NCBI GenBank assembly: GCA_023426545.1
Contig: JAFAAN010000157.1
Coordinates: forward strand, 1 to 64,000
Length of the DNA: 64,000 nucleotides
Reading direction: 5' to 3'
Source of the DNA: Pseudomonadota bacterium
GTDB taxonomy: Bacteria > Myxococcota > Myxococcia > Myxococcales > Myxococcaceae
Part shown: positions 41,344 through 53,900 of the stretch, piece by piece
How the letters are laid out: every line of letters begins with the position of its first letter
How positions within the stretch are numbered: the stretch's first letter is position 1
Position numbers and translations under genes: made by a program
The notes under the pieces: generated by a model
What the model was told of the DNA's origin: nothing
The model's input: the letters and a program-made list of their open reading frames with translations, nothing else
The model's database searches: none

Positions 41344-44300
41344 ATGTCGGCGGAGGCCCTGGCCGAGGGGCTCTATCTCCGCGTCCGGGACGAGCTGGAG
41401 GCGCGGCCTCACACCCCCCTGTCCACGTACCGGGTCCAGTTCCACAAGGGCTTCACCTTCGATGACGCGCGCCAGGTGGTGCCGTACCTGGCCCGCCTGG
41501 GCGTGAGCGACCTCTATGCCTCGCCCTACCTGAAGGCCACGCCTGGCAGCACGCACGGCTACGATTGTGTGGACCACCAACAATTGAACCCGGAGGTGGG
41601 CACGCCCGAGTCCCACGCGGCGCTCTGCGCGGCGCTGCGCGAGCGGGGCATGGGGCAGGTGCTGGACGTGGTGCCCAACCACATGGGCATCGAGCGGGAC
41701 AACCCCCTCTGGTTCGACGTGCTGGAGAACGGCCCGTCCTCCGTCTACGCGAAGTTCTTCGATATCGACTGGGCGCCGGTGAAGGAGGAGCTGCACGACC
41801 GGGTGCTGCTGCCGATTCTCGGGGACCAGTACGGCATCGTCCTGGAGCGCGGGGAGCTGAAGCTGTCCTACCGAGAGGGCTCCTTCTACCTCCACTACTA
41901 CGAGCACACGCTGCCGGTGGCGCCGCGCCAGTACGGGCGCATCCTCCGGCATGGGCTGGAGCGGCTGGAGTCCCAGCTGGGCACGGAGCACCCGTGCATG
42001 GTGGAGGTGCTGTCCATCCTCACGGCCATCGAGCACCTGCCCGCGCGGACCGAGGTGGCGCGGGCCCGGGTGGTGGAGCGCCACCGGGAGAAGGAGGTCA
42101 TCAAGCGCAGGCTGGCGGCGGTGACGGCGGAGTGCCCGGAGCTGCTGACCTATATCGAGGACAACATCCGCGTCTTCAACGGTGAGCCGGGCAATGCCCG
42201 CTCGTTCGACCTGCTGGACTCGGTGCTGGCGGCGTGCAGCTACCGGCTGGCGCACTGGCGGGTGGCGGGCGAGGAGATCAACTACCGGCGCTTCTTCGAC
42301 ATCAACGGGCTGGCGGCCCTGCGCGAGGAGGACCCGGACGTCTTCCAGGAGGCCCACGCGCTCATCTTCCGCTGGCTGCGCGAGGGGCTCGTCACCGGGC
42401 TGCGTATCGACCATCCCGACGGGCTCTTCGACCCGACGGCGTACTTCCTGGACCTGCAGGAAGGTTACTTCGTGGAGCGGGCCCATGCGCTGTTCCTCCA
42501 GTCCCACGCGGAGGACGACACGCGCTGGCCCGCCCTGGAGGCCACGCTGCGCGAGCGCTGGCGCGCGGAGGTGACGCAGCATCCGGACAGCCCGCTGCGC
42601 AAGCCGCTGTTCGTGGTGGTGGAGAAGATCCAGGGCGGGCGCGAGCGCATGCCCGAGTCCTGGGCCGTGCACGGCACCACGGGCTATCGCTTCGCCAACG
42701 CGGTGAGCGGCATCTTCGTCCAGCCCGACGCGGAGCGGCCGTTGACGGAGACGTACGAGCGCTTCGTGGGAGCGCAGGCGGACTTCGCCGAGCTCGTCTA
42801 CCAGAAGAAGCTGCTCATCATGCGCGTGTCCATGGCCAGCGAAATCAACGTGCTGGCGCACGAGCTCAACCGCATCTCGGAGATGAACCGGCGCACGCGC
42901 GACTTCACGCTCAACTCGCTGCGGCGGGCGCTGGTGGAGTTCATCGCCTTGTTCCCCGTCTACCGCACCTACGTGGACGGCTGGCGCCCGGAGCTGGACG
43001 CGCGCGACGTGCAGTACATCGAATGGACCCTTCAGCGCGCCAAGGAGCGCAACGCCACCACCAACGCCTCCATCTTCGACTTCCTGCGCGACATCCTCCT
43101 GCGCCGCTATCCCGAGCACCTGGACGCGCGGGAGCGCGCCGTCATGCTGCGCTTCGCCATGAAGCTGCAGCAGGTGACGGGGCCCGTCATGGCCAAGGGC
43201 CTGGAGGACACCGTCTTCTACATCTACAACCGGCTGGTGAGCCTCAACGAGGTGGGGGGCGAGCCGGAGCGCTTCGGCGTCCACGCCAACACCTTCCACC
43301 TGCGCAACCAGGAGCGCGCGGAGCGGTGGCCGGCCAGCCTGCTCACCTCCAGCACCCACGATACCAAGCGCAGCGAGGACGTGCGCGCGCGCATCAACGT
43401 GCTGTCCGAGGTGCCGGACGCGTGGCGCAAGCGCGTGAAGAAGTGGGCCCGCCAGACGGAGCCCGCGGTGTCGCTGCTGCCCTCCGGTCCGGCGCCCACC
43501 GCCAATGATTCGTACCTCTTCTTCCAGACGATGGTGGGCGCCTGGCCCATGGGCGCGTCGCACTCCCCCGAGGAGCTGGGGGACTTCCAGCGCCGGGTGC
43601 GCGAGTACATGGGCAAGGCCATCAAGGAAGCCAAGGTCCGCACCTCGTGGACCAACCCGGACCCGGCCTACGACGATGCGGTGGCGCGCTTCGTGGACGC
43701 CTGCTTCGACCCCGAGGTGACCGGCGGCTTCCTGGAGGACGTGCGGGACTTCAAGCGCTCCATCGAGCGGGCGGGGCAGCACAACGCGCTGGGGCAGTTG
43801 CTGCTGAAGCTGGCCTCGCCGGGCGTGGCGGACACGTACCAGGGCTGCGAGCTGTGGGACCTGTCGCTGGTGGACCCGGACAACCGGCGGCCGGTGGACT
43901 TCGAGCGGCGCGCGCGGCTGCTGGAGGCGCTGGACGCCGAGGCCGCCGAGGACAGGGCCGCGCTGAGCGCGCGGCTGGCCGCGGACATGGACGATGGACG
44001 GGTGAAGCTCTACGTCCTGGCCGAGTCCCTGCGCCTGCGCCAGCGGCAGGCGGCGCTCTTCCGGGGAGGGGGCTACCGGGCGCTCGAGCTGACGGGCCCC
44101 CGGGCGCGGGCCGCCGTCGCCTTCGCGCGTGGGCGCGGGGACGCGGTGGTGGTGGCCTGTGCGCCGCGCTACACCCAGGCCGCGCTGGAGTCTCCCGAGG
44201 GGCTGGCGGGGGCCTACGGCCACACGTTCCTGGACCTCCCGGAGGCATATGCGGGCATGATGTTCCGCCATGTGTTCACCGGACGTCAGGTTCGGCCTGA

Positions 44301-44381
44301 GCGTGGACCGGGCGGCGCGGTGCTGCCCCTCGGGCCGCTCCTGGCGGAGTTTCCGGTGGTGTTGCTGGAGAGGAGCGCCGG

Positions 44382-44385
<4 letters not shown>
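41344..44385 (+). CDS. treY: Malto-oligosyltrehalose synthase
   Basis: 1013 residues. TreY isomerises the reducing end of maltooligosaccharides to a trehalose linkage. It starts after 'PHTPLSTYRVQFHKGFTF', continues with 'DVVPNHMGIERDN', 'LRIDHPDGLFDP', 'VEKIQGGRERMPESW', 'GTTGYRFANAVSGIF' and 'TSSTHDTKRSEDVRARI', the family-specific catalytic-loop blocks of glycoside hydrolase family 13. The start is uncertain: ATG 41344 has a GGTGG site 7 bp upstream; an ATG at 41284 adds 20 residues. Its stop overlaps the next gene by ATGA. Confidence 0.92.
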
Positions 44386-46523
<2,138 letters not shown>

Positions 46524-46609
46524 CCTCCCCCGGCTCGGCGCAAAGGGTCGACGCCCGGGCGCCCTGCCGGTAGGGTGCGCCCCGCCGTACCCTGCAACAG
46601 GATTTCTAC

Positions 46610-47560
46610 GTGAACACGCAAGTCGCGCTCTGGCTGGGTTTCAACGTCGTCGTCCTCGCGCTGCTCGCGCTGGACCTTGGGCTGTTCCATCGCAAGGACC
46701 ACGCGGTGACGCCGAAGGAGGCCGGCCTCTGGACGTTGGTGTGGATTACCCTCAGCCTGATTTTCTGCGCGGGCATCTGGCGCTTCCAGGGGCCCACGGT
46801 GGGGCTCCAGTGGCTGACGGCGTACGTGGTGGAGTACGCGCTCTCCGTCGACAACCTGTTCGTCTTCCTGATGGTGTTCAGCTACTTCCGGGTGGCGCCG
46901 GAGCACCAGCACCGGGTGCTCTTCTGGGGCATCATGGGCGCGTTCGTCATGCGCGCCAGCCTCATCCTCGCCGGCACGGCGCTGGTGAAGCAGTTCCACT
47001 GGCTCATGTACCTGTTCGGCGCGTTCCTCGTCTTCACCGCGGTGAAGATGCTGGTGTCGAAGGACGAGGAGATCGACCCGGAGCAGAAGGGCATCGTGAA
47101 GTTCGCGCGGCGGGTGCTGCCCGTGGCGCGGCTGGGTGAGGGAAGCCGCTTCACCGTGAAGGAGGACGGCCGGCGCAAGTTCACGCCGCTGTTCATCGTG
47201 CTGGTGGTGGTGGAGGCCACGGACCTGCTCTTCGCGCTGGACTCCATCCCGGCGGTGCTGGGCATCAGCCAGGACGCCTTCATCATCTACACGTCCAACG
47301 TGTGCGCGATTCTGGGCCTGCGCTCGCTGTTCTTCGTCGTGGCCAGCCTGATGGACAAGTTCCACTTCCTGAAGGTGGGCCTGAGCGCCATCCTGGGCTT
47401 CGTGGGCGTGAAGATGCTCATCACCTTCTTCGACATCCACGTGCCCATCGGCCTCTCCCTGGGCGTGATTGCCGGCATCCTGGTGGCGTCCATCGTCGCC
47501 TCGCTGGTGTGGCCCAAGCAGCCGGAGCCCGGAGAGGAGCGCGAGAGCGCCAAGACGTGA
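46610..47560 (+). CDS. TerC-family integral membrane protein
   Basis: 316 residues with about nine hydrophobic segments. TerC family signature segments 'EYALSVDNLFVFLMVF' (near 75) and 'EATDLLFALDSIPAVLGISQDAFIIYTSNVCAILGLRSLFF' (near 205) hold the conserved acidic residues thought to bind metal (Mn2+ or Ca2+). These proteins (Alx, TerC, YkoY) export manganese, often for exported enzymes. The start is GTG 46610 with AGGA 8 bp upstream. No manganese riboswitch is evident in the 86-bp leader. Confidence 0.9.
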   Translation: MNTQVALWLGFNVVVLALLALDLGLFHRKDHAVTPKEAGLWTLVWITLSLIFCAGIWRFQGPTVGLQWLTAYVVEYALSVDNLFVFLMVFSYFRVAPEHQHRVLFWGIMGAFVMRASLILAGTALVKQFHWLMYLFGAFLVFTAVKMLVSKDEEIDPEQKGIVKFARRVLPVARLGEGSRFTVKEDGRRKFTPLFIVLVVVEATDLLFALDSIPAVLGISQDAFIIYTSNVCAILGLRSLFFVVASLMDKFHFLKVGLSAILGFVGVKMLITFFDIHVPIGLSLGVIAGILVASIVASLVWPKQPEPGEERESAKT

Positions 47561-47633
47561 GGGGGCCGCCTCCAGGCCGTCCAACCCGGTGTTTTCCTTG
47601 CAAGTGGGTGGCATTGCCGCCAAATCTGGGGAC

Positions 47634-48020
47634 ATGTCCTCCAGCGCCACCACCGAAGGCATCCGCATCACCGTGAAGCCCGCCTACTGGCCGGAGCGCA
47701 GCGCTCCGGAGTCCGGGCAGTTCGCATTCATGTACACGGTGGAGATTGCCAACGAGGGCTCCGTCCCGGCGCAGCTCAAGGCCCGGCACTGGGTCATCAC
47801 CGATGCGACGGGCAAGGTGGAGGAGGTGCGCGGGGAGGGCGTGGTGGGCCGCCAGCCCCACCTGGGGCCTGGAGAGCGCTTCGAGTACACGAGCTGGGCC
47901 ATGCTGCGCACGCCCTTCGGCACCATGCGCGGCAGCTATGACATGGTCCGGCCGGACGGCACGCACTTCGACGCGCGCATCGCCGAGTTCGCGCTCACCC
48001 TCCCCAACTCCCTGCACTGA
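47634..48020 (+). CDS. apaG: ApaG family protein
   Basis: 128 residues of the ApaG beta-sandwich: 'FMYTVEIANEGSVPAQLKARHWVITDATGKVEEVRGEGVVGRQPHLGPGE' contains the characteristic 'ARHWVITD' and 'GEGVVGRQP' segments. Function is poorly known; members can bind metal and nucleotides and were linked to cobalt resistance. It overlaps the ferrochelatase start by one base (TGATG), so the two are coupled. Confidence 0.9.
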   Translation: MSSSATTEGIRITVKPAYWPERSAPESGQFAFMYTVEIANEGSVPAQLKARHWVITDATGKVEEVRGEGVVGRQPHLGPGERFEYTSWAMLRTPFGTMRGSYDMVRPDGTHFDARIAEFALTLPNSLH

Positions 48021-49120
48021 TGCCGACGCCGACCACGAAGCGAGGGCTGCTGCTCATCAACCTGGGCACGCCGGACGCCCCCGAGACGGCACCGGTGCGC
48101 CGCTACCTGCGCGAGTTCCTCAACGACCCGCGCGTCATCGACATCCACCCGGTGGCCCGCTGGGCGCTGCTCAACTTCGTCATCCTGCCGGTGCGGCCGG
48201 CGAAGAGCGCGGAGGCGTACCGTAAAATCTGGATGAAGGAGGGCTCGCCGCTGCTCGTGTACAGCCAGGCCCTGACGGCCCAGGTGGCCGAGCGGCTGGC
48301 GGGGGAGTACGAGGTGGCCCTGGGGATGCGCTACGGCTCCCCGTCCATCGCCGACGCGGTGGCGTCCCTGCGGGCGCGGGGCGTGTCGGAGTTCACCGTG
48401 CTGCCGCTGTACCCGCAGGAGGCCGCGTCCTCCACGGCGTCCTCGCTGGCGCGCACCTACGAGGTGCTGGCGGCGTCCTGGGACGTGCCCTTCGTGCGCG
48501 CCGTGCCGGCCTTCTTCGAGCACCCGGGCTTCCTGGACGCCTTCACCGCCGTGGCGCGGCCGGTGATTGACGAGGCGCGCGCCGACTACGTCCTCTTCAG
48601 CTTCCACGGGCTGCCGGAGCGGCACATGCGCAAGAGCGACCCCACGGGGGCGCACTGCCTGTCCACCACCGCGTGCTGCGACGCCCTGACGGCCGCGAAC
48701 CGGCACTGCTACCGCGCGCAGAGCTACGCGACGGCGCGGGGGCTGGCCGAGCGGCTGGGGCTGCCGGCGGACGGGTGGAGTGTGTCCTTCCAGTCGCGCC
48801 TGGGCCGCACGCCGTGGGTGAAGCCCTACACGGACGTGGTGCTGCCGGAGCTGGCGCGGAAGGGCGTGAAGCGCCTGGCGGTGATGTGCCCGGCCTTCGT
48901 CGCGGACTGCCTGGAGACGCTGGAGGAGATTGGCCTCCGCGCGCGGGAGCAGTTCCTGGAGGCGGGAGGGGAGTCCCTGACGCTTGTCCCCTCCCTCAAC
49001 GCCCACCCGGCCTGGGTGGACGCCGTGGTGCGGCTGGTGCGCGAGTCGGACGGACCGCCTACTGCTGCGGCTGGGCCGTCGGCGTCCGAGCCGGCACGGG
49101 CGCTGACTCAACCGCGGTGA
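48020..49120 (+). CDS. hemH: Ferrochelatase
   Basis: 366 residues. Inserts Fe2+ into protoporphyrin IX, last step of haem synthesis. Visible are the N-terminal 'LLLINLGTPDAPETAPVRRYLREFL', the catalytic His in FSFHGLPERH and Glu in 'LETLEEIGLRAREQF'. A cysteine cluster CLSTTACCDALTAANRHC follows the active-site His and probably holds a [2Fe-2S] centre, known for ferrochelatases of Myxococcus and related bacteria. The last 62 bases overlap the minus-strand gene at 49059. Confidence 0.92.
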   Translation: MPTPTTKRGLLLINLGTPDAPETAPVRRYLREFLNDPRVIDIHPVARWALLNFVILPVRPAKSAEAYRKIWMKEGSPLLVYSQALTAQVAERLAGEYEVALGMRYGSPSIADAVASLRARGVSEFTVLPLYPQEAASSTASSLARTYEVLAASWDVPFVRAVPAFFEHPGFLDAFTAVARPVIDEARADYVLFSFHGLPERHMRKSDPTGAHCLSTTACCDALTAANRHCYRAQSYATARGLAERLGLPADGWSVSFQSRLGRTPWVKPYTDVVLPELARKGVKRLAVMCPAFVADCLETLEEIGLRAREQFLEAGGESLTLVPSLNAHPAWVDAVVRLVRESDGPPTAAAGPSASEPARALTQPR

Positions 49121-50081
49121 GGCGCAGCTTCAGGGCCCCGGCGGGCACCTGGAGCGCGAGGGAGGGGAAGGCGCCCTTCGACACCGAGGTGATGGTGCCC
49201 TCCCAGGAGCGCCACCGCCCGGCCTTCACCAGGAACTCACCCCGGCCGGTGATGTTCACCTCGGCGCTGGCGCTCATCTCCGGCGCGGGCTTGCTCCGGG
49301 GGCTCTCCTCGTCCGCCTCTTCCTCCGCGGCGCGCGCGGGGGAGGTGGGGGGCGCGTCCTTGGGGCGGACCTTGCCGGCCAGCTTCTCGGAGATGTCGTA
49401 CTCCAGCGTGGCTACCTGCTCGCCGCCGTCGGCGGGCGTCAGGCTGACGAGCGTCACGCGGTTGCGCCGCTCGGGCTGGCCGGGCTGGAACTGCGGGCCG
49501 AGCGCCTCCATGCGAATCAGCTCGGTGCCGAGCGACCACGCGTCACCGGTGCCCACCGGGTCCCTGGGGAGCTCCAGCACCAGCGTGGCGGTGTTCCGGG
49601 TGACGCCCTGCAGGCCGTCGAGCACGAAGCCGCGCTCGCTGAGGGTGCCGATGTCGGCCTCGGCCTTGCTCCCCTCGGGCATGACGCGGAGGCGATAGTC
49701 CCCCGAGTCGGTCCGCTCCAGGGTGTAGGTGATGGCGCCGGGCAGCTTCGCGGTGGCGGGCGCGGCGACGGGCTGGGGCTTCTCCTTGCCCTTGCCCTTG
49801 CCGCCCTTGGCGGGCGCCGCGTCCTCGGTGCTGGCGGACGCGCCGCCGGTGCGCTCGATGTCGAGCCGGTAGGCCGTGGGCGCGCCCTGGGCGAGCTTCC
49901 AGCGGAGGACCACCTTCGACGGGTCCACGGGCGGCTCCGCGGCCACCGCAGGGGCTTCCGCGGGCGGCGGGGCCTCGTTCATCCCCGGTGGGCGGGGAAT
50001 GGGTTCCATCTGCCCGCGAGGTTCCTCCTTGCAGGCGGTCAGTGAGAAGGCGACGACCAGGCCAAACACGCTTCGCTTCAC
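49059..50081 (-). CDS. Lipoprotein, DUF6263-like
   Basis: 340 residues with a lipobox (LTAC, near 17). After a Pro/Ala-rich linker (about 25-55) the body has repeated beta strands with 'YRLDIERTGG', 'YTLERTDSGDYRLRVMPEG', 'TRNTATLVLELP', 'TLEYDISEKLAGKV' and a C-terminal 'VNITGRGEFLVKAGRW'. I would place it near the DUF6263 group (bacterial lipoproteins of unknown function), tentatively. Residues 85-95 are Lys/Gly-rich. Its 3' end overlaps hemH antisense by 62 bp. Confidence 0.65.
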   Translation of the reverse strand: MKRSVFGLVVAFSLTACKEEPRGQMEPIPRPPGMNEAPPPAEAPAVAAEPPVDPSKVVLRWKLAQGAPTAYRLDIERTGGASASTEDAAPAKGGKGKGKEKPQPVAAPATAKLPGAITYTLERTDSGDYRLRVMPEGSKAEADIGTLSERGFVLDGLQGVTRNTATLVLELPRDPVGTGDAWSLGTELIRMEALGPQFQPGQPERRNRVTLVSLTPADGGEQVATLEYDISEKLAGKVRPKDAPPTSPARAAEEEADEESPRSKPAPEMSASAEVNITGRGEFLVKAGRWRSWEGTITSVSKGAFPSLALQVPAGALKLRLTAVESAPVPARTPTAQPQQ

Positions 50082-50129
50082 GCGGGGACGCTCCTTGGCA
50101 GCCCTGGCGGGATATCGAAGCGAGCCATG

Positions 50130-50723
50130 TCATTCAAGTACGTCACCCGGCCGATGCTGCGGCGTCCGGGCGAGGTATATGTCGACCTGCGTCTTGACGC
50201 GTCCGGCGAACTCTGGGTCGAGGCGCTCCATGATGGCCCATTCGAGCTCGAGGTCCCGGCGGATGTCGGGTCTGGCGGAGCGCACCAGCACGGGCTCCGC
50301 GGAGAGCAGGACCGTGGGCATGATGTTCTGCTTCTCCTCGGGGGCCGTCATGGTCGTCGTCTCGGGCACTGGCAACGACTGCGTCCGGGCGGGCATGTTG
50401 GCGGCCATCTGGTACGCGCGCACGGTGAACCGGCCGTCGGGACGCTTGTGCCCTTCCACGTAGATGCGGGACCAGTGGGTGAAGACGTCGTAGTTACCGG
50501 AGACCTTCCACGGCGTGATGAGGAACAGCGGGTCCGTGCTGGGCAGCAGGGCATAGCCGCGCTCGCTCAGCACGGCCTCGGCGGCCTTCATGACCTGTCG
50601 TGTGGGCATGTCGTACACCGCGTAGCTGCTCGTGCGCTCCAGCAGCGTCTGGCGTTGGCTCGTACATCCAGACACCGCAAGCAATGGCAGGGCGACCGCG
50701 AGCCCGCAGCTCAGCCTCATCAT
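50130..50723 (-). CDS. Lipoprotein of unknown function
   Basis: 197 residues from ATG 50723 (MMRLSCGLAVALPLLAVSGC) with lipobox VSGC; the alternative ATG 50729 lies too close to GGAGG. The body has 'SYAVYDMPTRQVMKAAEAVLSERGYALL' and ends 'TQVDIYLARTPQHRPGDV'. No family recognised. Placed divergently from the SNF2 helicase gene. Confidence 0.7.
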   Translation of the reverse strand: MMRLSCGLAVALPLLAVSGCTSQRQTLLERTSSYAVYDMPTRQVMKAAEAVLSERGYALLPSTDPLFLITPWKVSGNYDVFTHWSRIYVEGHKRPDGRFTVRAYQMAANMPARTQSLPVPETTTMTAPEEKQNIMPTVLLSAEPVLVRSARPDIRRDLELEWAIMERLDPEFAGRVKTQVDIYLARTPQHRPGDVLE

Positions 50724-50929
50724 GGACATGCCTCCAGGTCATGGACCCGGGAGTGCGGACCTTCCCGCGACTCCCGTGCTGTGCGCGTGACAACGCCATG
50801 GCGGGGGGGCGCATATCGGGCAAGGCATATCGAAATGGAGCAGGCCCCCGCGAAGCGGCTGGCTGGCGAGGGGCCCGCGCGCCGCGGCCCTGCTTGCGTT
50901 TCGTATCTGCTCTGCGATGAAGCGGGGGC

Positions 50930-53900
50930 ATGTCCGCCCCGCTCGAGAAGCCGGTGCCTCCCTCCTTCGATACGGCCGGTGACGTGCTGGCGTGGCTTCG
51001 GGCGCACGGGCTCGAGCACCTGTCGCGGCTGAGCCTGGCGGTGTTGATGCCGCTGGTGGAGGCCGCCTACCTGCCCCAGGCGCGCCCCGTCCTCGCCCGC
51101 CGCCGGCTGGTGGAGCTGATGAGCGCGGACTCCCTGGCGCGCTGGATGACGGAGGCGATGCCGTCTCCGCGGATGAAGGAGCTGCTGCCCGCGCTCGCTT
51201 GGCGCTTCGTGGAGGTGGAGCGTGCGGGGGTGGAGCTGTCACGGGCCACGCTTCCGGAGCGGTTGGCGGCGCCCGCGGAGCCCCGCACGCACCGCGTCCA
51301 TGGCCTGCTGCTGGCGCTGCGTGCCCGCGTGCCCGACGCGGTGGCCCCACGGCCGATGTCGGCGCTGGTGCCGGACCTGATGCAGTATGACGCGGCGCTC
51401 CCCGGCTTTCGCCTGCGTGAGACGCGAATCTCGGAGCTGCCGGTGGGCGCGCAGGCGGGCTTCATCCTTCCCGAGGCCCGGCTGAGCTTCTCTCCCGACG
51501 AGGTGAGGGGGGACTGCTCCTGTGGCGCGGCGTTCTGCGTCCACCTGCTGGCGGTCATCGACACGGCGTTGCTGTGGCTGCGCCAGCCCTGGACGGAGGC
51601 TTTCGGAGAGGAGCTGGAGGAGCTGGTCCGTCCGGGTTGGGAGCGCGCGCTGCGGGCGCTGGAGCGGGCCGTCGATGACAGCCCCGGCGGGCCCGGGGGC
51701 GGGGAGGTCTCCTGGCGGCTGGACGTCATCAACGGGTACGGCGTGGAGCTGGCGCCGTACGTGCACAAGCGCAACAAGAAGGGGCAGCGCAGCACGGGCG
51801 CGAAGGTGAGCCGGCGCAAGCTGCTCCAGGAGCATGGCTCACAGTTGTCGGCGGCGGATGCGCGCCTGGCGGCGTTGCTGCCGGAGTCGGAGGCCCCCGC
51901 GTCGCGAGCGCTGCTCTTCGAGCTGGTGGGGCACCCTCGCATCCACCTGGATGAGAACCCGGACCTGCTGGTGCGCATCGAGCGCGCGAAGGTCGGGCTC
52001 GTCGCCGAGGACCGGGACGGGGTGGTCATCGTGAGCGCGGGCGTGGATGGCGCGATGCTGCCCGCGGCCATGCTGGAGCGGGTGCGCAGGGCGCCGCCGG
52101 AGGAGGGGCTCTACATCTGGGATGATGGACAGCGGGTGCTCACCGTGCTGGATGCGGGCCCTGAGGTCCGCGCGCTGCTGACGGCGCTGAACCGGCACGG
52201 CAATGCGTTCCCGCCGGAGAGCCACGTCGCGCTGCTGGACCAACTGTCGAAGCTGTCCCTGCGCGTGCCGGTGGCGCTGCCCCGGAGCGTCATGGGGGAG
52301 TCGGTGCCGCTGCGCTATGGCTCCGTGGTGCGCATGGAGGCGCATGCGAGCGGAGCGGTCCGCGTGGAGCTGCGCATGCGCCCGCTGCCTGACAGCCCCA
52401 CGTTCATTCCGGGCGAAGGGGTGCGTGATGTCCATGTCCGGCGAGGCACCGGCGCGGTGCACGCGGTGCGTGACTTCGTCCAGGAGTGTGCGGCGGCGGA
52501 GCTGCTCCAGGCCCGGTTGCCGCTGGACACGGCGGAGCCCGAGGAGCTGCCCTTCACGTTCCGCTTCGCCAGCGCGCAGGGCGGACTCGCGGTGCTCGCG
52601 GCCTGTGCGGACGTGGAGCCTCGGCCGGAGCTGGAGTGGGTGGGGACGCCGGTGCGGTTGTTCCACGCTCCCGCGCCGCAGGCGCTGAAGGTCATCCTGG
52701 AGCGGAAGCGGGACTGGTTCGGCGTGCTGGGCGGCCTGTCCGTGGAAGGTGAGCGCGTGGAGCTGGCGCGGCTGCTGGATGCGGCGCGGCGCAAGGAGCG
52801 CTGGGTCCAGGTGGACGCGACGTCCTACGTGGAGATTGAAGGGGCGCTGCGGGAGCACCTGGAGCGGCTGGCGGACCACACCCATGCCACGCGTCATGGG
52901 CTGGAGGTGGGGCCTTCCGCGGTGGAGTCGCTCACCGCGCTTCAGGATGCCGGTGCGGACGTCGAGGCGGACAAGACGTGGCAGTCGCTGGTGGAGCGCA
53001 TCTTCGCGGCGAAGGAGCTGAAGCCGCGGGTTCCAGCGGGGCTGAAGACGGCGCTGCGGGACTACCAACAGGAGGGCTTCCGCTGGCTGACGCGGTTGGC
53101 GTCCTGGGGCGCGGGTGGGGTGCTCGCGGACGACATGGGCCTGGGCAAGACGGTGCAGGCGCTGACGGTGCTCCTGGACCGGAGCAAGTTGGGGCCCGCG
53201 CTGGTGCTGGCGCCGACGTCCGTGGCCTTCAACTGGATGGACGAGGCGAAGCGCTTCGCGCCGTCGCTGCGGATGACGCTGTTCTCGGACGCGGCGGACC
53301 GGGGCCAGACGTTGGAGCGGCTGGGGCCCAAGGACGTGCTGGTGCTGAGCTATGGCCTGCTCACGCGGGACATCGAGCGGCTGTCGAAGCTGCGCTTCGC
53401 CACCATCGTCTTCGACGAGGCGCAGACGCTGAAGAACGCGACGACGCACCGCTTCCGGGCGGCGCGGGCGCTTCAGGGGGACTTCAAGTTCGCGCTCTCC
53501 GGCACGCCGCTGGAGAACCACCTGGGCGAGCTGTGGAGCCTCTTCACCGTGGTCTTCCCGGGGTTGCTCGGGAGCTGGGAGGCGTTTCGCTCGCGCTTCG
53601 CCGCGCCGATTGAGCGGGGCGTGGACCCGACGGCCGCGCCCGCGCTGGCTCGGGTGCTCCAACCCTTCCTGCTCCGCCGGACGAAGGTGCAGGTGGAGGC
53701 GCAGTTGCCGCCGCGCACGGACATCCGGGTGCCCATCGTCCTGTCCTCCGAGGAGTGGTCGCTCTACGAAGACGCGCGGCTGGCCGCGCTCTCTGATTTG
53801 GAGACGCGCAAGCCGAAGATGAAGGAGCAGGAGCGGCGCATCGAAATCCTGGCGGCGCTCACGCGGCTGCGGCTTCTGGCTTCACATCCGCGGTTGTACG

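Noticed and set aside
41269..44271. 1000-codon open frame opposite treY
   Set aside because: Same shadow effect; treY motifs on the plus strand are complete.
46524..46609. Manganese (yybP-ykoY) riboswitch before the TerC gene
   Set aside because: The leader is short and the conserved loop sequences are not found.
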